NCBI GenBank assembly: GCA_964573885.1
Contig: CAZNLL010000156.1
Span: forward strand, 1 to 8,138
Direction: 5' to 3'
DNA from: CAZNLL01 sp964573885
Lineage (GTDB): Bacteria > Desulfobacterota > DSM-4660 > Desulfatiglandales > Desulfatiglandaceae
DNA length: 8,138 bases
In this document: piece by piece, positions 5,813-8,138 of the stretch
How positions within the stretch are numbered: the first letter of the stretch is position 1
Layout of the letters: each line of letters begins with the position of its first letter
Translations under genes and position numbers: made by a program
The notes under the pieces: model-generated
Databases searched by the model: none
Told to the model about the DNA's origin: nothing
Seen by the model: the letters and a program-made list of their open reading frames with translations, nothing else

Positions 5813-7264
5813 ATGAGAGAAAAAAGGATATTATTCGGAAAACAATCCCCGGGGCTCAAGGTGTTCTGGCTTTTTATGGCCGTGGCGGTCCTGTGCCTGG
5901 GTGGAGGGCCTCTGGAGGCGAGCACCGTGCAAAAGGCGGTGGTAGCCACCGTATCGCCGGACTGGTCAAGCGGGGCCCACTCCATTATCAATGTGCAGCC
6001 TCCTCGCACGGCTCAGAACAACCTGGTCCCCACCATCTCTGATATTACGGTGGCCGCCTATGGAAAATACTTTTACCGCATTGAGCGGTACATGGCGGAC
6101 AATGTCACCAAATTTGATGTCAACAATCCAACCACGCCTATCTGGCAGTATTCCACCATGGATCCCGGGGCCGTGGATTCAAGCAACCCCTATGACCTGG
6201 TGTTTCTCAATGCCAACCTGGCGGTCCTTATCCGTTACGGCGCCACAACCGCCTGGGTAGTCAACCTGGCGGCCCCCAACCAGGATGCCTTCAAGATCGG
6301 CGAGCTGGATTTAAGTTCCTATGCGGATGCAGACGGCATTCCCGAGATGACAAGCGGGGTTATCGCCGATAATAAGCTCTTCATCCTCTTGCAGCGCCTG
6401 GAATACTGGTGCCCGTCTCCGGGGGTGAGTCCCTATGTGGCCGTCCTCGACCTGGCCACGGGACAGGAAATCGATACAGGACTGGGGGAAGGCGGCAGAA
6501 AGGGCATTCCCTTGCCTGTGAGCAATCCTACGGTCATCAATTACTTTTCCGCGGACGGCATGGTCTATGTGTGCGGCATGGGCACGTATGGATCCTGCGG
6601 AGACGAATATGACGGCGGTATCATTAAGATAAATCCCATCACCTACCAGGTGAGCATGGTCTTGGATGACGGTGATGCCGCCGCCCACCCTTACGGCCAT
6701 TTCTCGGGCATGGCCCTTATGAGCCCCACCAAGGGGTATGTGGTGGGGTATGCCGGGTGGGGGGATAACACGGTCTATTCCTTTAATCCCTCCACAGGGG
6801 TGGTGGACGGTCCGGTGACCTCTCTGGAGCACAAGAATCTCTCGGGGATGGAATCCGGGCTTTACCCGGACCAGAACGGTTGCCTGTGGGTATGCAATCA
6901 AACGGATGCCAGGATGGAAATCCTGGATCCGACGGACGATTCCATCAAGGACCAGGTCTCCACGGACCTGAATCCACAGAAGGTGGTTTTTTGCTCAAAT
7001 GCCGATACCCCGGTCGCACCGGAGCTGGATGTGAGCACTCAAGGGACCCAGGTCACCATCGCCTGGACTCCCGTGCCTTCTGTAAACGGCTACCTCCTTT
7101 ATTACGCCTCCGGTCCGACTGGCCTTGGGGTAATGCCCATGGGGAACCGCACCAGTCTCACGGTCAATCTCTTCAGCGGGGCCCGGTTCTTGTTTGCCGT
7201 GCAGCCGTGGAACTGGTCCGGCCTGGGCGCGATTTCAAATATTGGGTTCCTGCAGATTCCTTGA
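5813..7264 (+). CDS. Secreted beta-propeller protein with C-terminal fibronectin III-like domain, in a cobalamin-uptake locus
   Basis: Function not established. The 483-aa protein has a signal peptide (basic 1-16, hydrophobic 17-31, likely cleavage after LEA at 36). The Cys at 28 is not in a proper lipobox, so it looks soluble and periplasmic or exported rather than lipid-anchored. Seven blade-like repeats can be seen, each with a strand ending in a D/N-P or turn pattern: about 42-62, 96-114, 146-166, 207-221, 268-284, 319-335 and 366-383. Residues 402-483 resemble a fibronectin III domain (VTIAWTPVPSVNGYLLYY, then FAVQPWNWSG). Six Cys after the signal peptide (200, 254, 262, 357, 361, 394) could form disulfides. 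A strong Shine-Dalgarno, AAGGAGGAGGG at 5795-5805, precedes the ATG. Its position between a BtuB-like receptor and a BtuF-like protein, downstream of a B12 riboswitch, suggests corrinoid capture or a receptor partner, comparable to the Bacteroides propeller BtuG. That is an inference from context and fold. Confidence 0.8.
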   Translation: MREKRILFGKQSPGLKVFWLFMAVAVLCLGGGPLEASTVQKAVVATVSPDWSSGAHSIINVQPPRTAQNNLVPTISDITVAAYGKYFYRIERYMADNVTKFDVNNPTTPIWQYSTMDPGAVDSSNPYDLVFLNANLAVLIRYGATTAWVVNLAAPNQDAFKIGELDLSSYADADGIPEMTSGVIADNKLFILLQRLEYWCPSPGVSPYVAVLDLATGQEIDTGLGEGGRKGIPLPVSNPTVINYFSADGMVYVCGMGTYGSCGDEYDGGIIKINPITYQVSMVLDDGDAAAHPYGHFSGMALMSPTKGYVVGYAGWGDNTVYSFNPSTGVVDGPVTSLEHKNLSGMESGLYPDQNGCLWVCNQTDARMEILDPTDDSIKDQVSTDLNPQKVVFCSNADTPVAPELDVSTQGTQVTIAWTPVPSVNGYLLYYASGPTGLGVMPMGNRTSLTVNLFSGARFLFAVQPWNWSGLGAISNIGFLQIP

Positions 7265-7295
7265 TCACCTTGTAGGCGGATCCTTAATGACGCAA

Positions 7296-7351
7296 AAAAT
7301 CCGGCTCCTTGAAGGTTGTCGGCCCTGCGCCGCAACCTGGAGCCGGATTTT
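7296..7351 (+). terminator. Long interrupted hairpin between propeller and BtuF-like genes; terminator or attenuator
   Basis: The outer stem is 13 perfect base pairs (7296-7308 with 7339-7351). After a four-base bulge (7309-7312) comes a six-pair stem (7313-7318 with 7333-7338), then after a one-base bulge a four-pair stem (7320-7323 with 7329-7332) with a five-base loop. It is flanked by AAAA and TTTT, so it could terminate in either direction, but the T run is only four long and is followed by CAATTT. Alternatives are an RNA-processing site that lowers or stabilises part of the operon message. The rest of the 162-base gap shows no ORF or other signal apart from the Shine-Dalgarno at its end. 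Confidence 0.6.
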
Positions 7352-7412
7352 CAATTTCCCGCCAACCGAGGCAGTTCCCAGCCCGCATTCAACCGCAGGT
7401 GAGGGTTTTCAC

Positions 7413-7419
7413 AAGGAGG
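7413..7419 (+). promoter_or_regulatory. Shine-Dalgarno deciding the start of the BtuF-like gene
   Basis: AAGGAGG lies 7 bases before ATG 7427. A second AAGGAGG at 7455-7461 lies just before an in-frame ATG at 7463 (Met13), but the spacing of one base is too short and starting there would remove the basic end of the signal peptide. This supports 7427. Confidence 0.8.
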
Positions 7420-7426
7420 AAGATCC

Positions 7427-8138
7427 ATGAGGCGGAAAAAGATATCTTGGCTCAAAGGAGGAATGTTTTTTTGGTTCCTCATAGGCCTCGTTTTTTATGG
7501 GGGGTGGCAATCCGCCTTTTCCTATCCCGTGTCATTCTCCGACGCTCGAGGGCACGTCATCACCATTCAGAAAAGGCCTTCCTGCGTGGTATCCCTGGTC
7601 CCTTCGGTGACGGAAATGCTTTTCAGGATCGGGGCCGGCGATGCGGTCAAGGGCCTGACCCGGCACACCATCTTCCCGAAGGAGACGGCCTGCAGGCAGG
7701 TGGTTGGGGGGTTTTTCAGCCCCTCCCTGAGTGCCATAGAGGCCCTGGGACCGGAGGTCATTTTCTTATCCACCCTTCATGGAGAGGTGCGGGCGCGGTT
7801 TCAGGGAGGGCCCGTGAAACTGGTGGAGTTGGAGGCCAGAAACATAGATGATATCTATAATAATATAAATATATTAGGAGCTATATTTGATGTCGAAAAT
7901 GAAGCCGCAGAACTCGTCGCGGGGATGAAGAATGCATTGCAGGTCATTAAAGAAAAGGTGGATCGCATTCCTGAATCCAAAAGAAAGCGGGTCATCCGGC
8001 TCATGGGACAGGACCGGGTCATGAGCCCGGGAGACGATTCCTTTCAAAATGCCTTTATCCGTCTGGCGGGTGGGATCCCGCCGCGGCTCAATAAAAGAGG
8101 CGGGGTGGTGGCGGTGGGTAAAGAGGAATGGATGCGCT
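7427..8138 (+). CDS. btuF: BtuF-like periplasmic cobalamin-binding protein of an ABC importer, 3' end outside the window
   Basis: Partial gene: 237 codons are present and the frame is open at the window end. The predicted product is a class III (BtuF/FhuD-type, PF01497) substrate-binding protein that takes corrinoid in the periplasm and passes it to a BtuCD permease. Seen: a signal peptide (RRKK, hydrophobic 13-24, cleavage near AFS at 30-32); a start of the mature domain PVSFSDARGHVITIQKRPSCVV (34-55), matching the family's beta-strand lead-in; VVSLVPSVTEMLFRIGAGDAVKG (54-76), the characteristic helix-strand core; LSAIEALGPEVIFLS (101-115); NIDDIYNNINILGAIF (139-154) leading into the long linking helix (about 155-180); and the start of the second lobe at about 187. 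The family also includes siderophore- and heme-binding proteins; the cobalamin assignment comes from the shared locus with the riboswitch and BtuB-like receptor. Codons 140-153 are unusually AT-rich. Permease and ATPase genes probably follow. Confidence 0.87.
   Translation, partial: MRRKKISWLKGGMFFWFLIGLVFYGGWQSAFSYPVSFSDARGHVITIQKRPSCVVSLVPSVTEMLFRIGAGDAVKGLTRHTIFPKETACRQVVGGFFSPSLSAIEALGPEVIFLSTLHGEVRARFQGGPVKLVELEARNIDDIYNNINILGAIFDVENEAAELVAGMKNALQVIKEKVDRIPESKRKRVIRLMGQDRVMSPGDDSFQNAFIRLAGGIPPRLNKRGGVVAVGKEEWMR

Noticed and set aside
5876..5899. Lipoprotein signal in the propeller protein (Cys28)
   Set aside because: The residue before Cys is Leu, which does not fit a lipobox; cleavage by signal peptidase I after LEA at 36 is a better reading.
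5056..6009. Long minus-strand open frame (317 codons) across the end of the receptor and start of the propeller gene
   Set aside because: It spans two well-supported genes and their gap on the other strand, has no family motif, and its composition (rich in Pro, Gly, His and Val) is that of a GC-rich shadow frame.
7309..7851. Plus-strand open frame of 180 codons overlapping the BtuF-like gene
   Set aside because: It begins inside the long hairpin, lacks a Shine-Dalgarno and is Arg/Gly-rich. The frame starting at 7427 has a good ribosome site, a signal peptide and clear family motifs.

Overview
The window reads as a chromosomal stretch of a Gram-negative, GC-rich anaerobe, most likely a deltaproteobacterium (Desulfobacterota, sulfate-reducer or syntroph type). 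This rests on TonB-dependent outer-membrane uptake, secreted proteins with type I signal peptides, an MTA/SAH deaminase of the type common in anaerobes, and an M23 peptidase whose Ig-like plus LytM layout I associate with that group. The taxonomic placement is inference. I see no insertion sequence, CRISPR array, tRNA or rRNA.

Left part (1-3379), housekeeping. A complete MTA/SAH deaminase gene on the plus strand converges, with an 8-base gap, on a small minus-strand gene for a TIGR00725/LOG-like Rossmann protein. A 159-base divergent region with two candidate overlapping promoters separates that gene from a membrane-anchored M23 (LytM) peptidase on the plus strand.

Right part (3380 to the end), a cobalamin-uptake locus. 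A good sigma-70-type promoter (TTGACT, 16-base spacer, TAAAAT) leads directly into a complete cobalamin riboswitch whose closing helix is 8 perfect base pairs. An intrinsic terminator follows. A second hairpin shares the terminator's 3' arm and cannot form at the same time. Then come, all on the plus strand: a BtuB-like TonB-dependent receptor (675 aa), a secreted protein with about seven beta-propeller blade repeats and a C-terminal fibronectin III-like domain (483 aa), a long hairpin in the next gap, and a BtuF-like periplasmic binding protein that runs off the window end (237 codons present). The ABC permease and ATPase would be expected just outside.

How it fits together: when cobalamin is scarce the riboswitch should allow read-through. 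The receptor would move corrinoid across the outer membrane and the binding protein would deliver it to an inner-membrane ABC importer. The propeller protein sits between these two known steps. The closest functional parallel I know is BtuG of Bacteroides, a seven-bladed propeller that binds cobalamin tightly and works with BtuB. A BtuG-like corrinoid-capture partner outside Bacteroidetes is the most interesting hypothesis here. It rests on gene context and fold, not on demonstrated homology.
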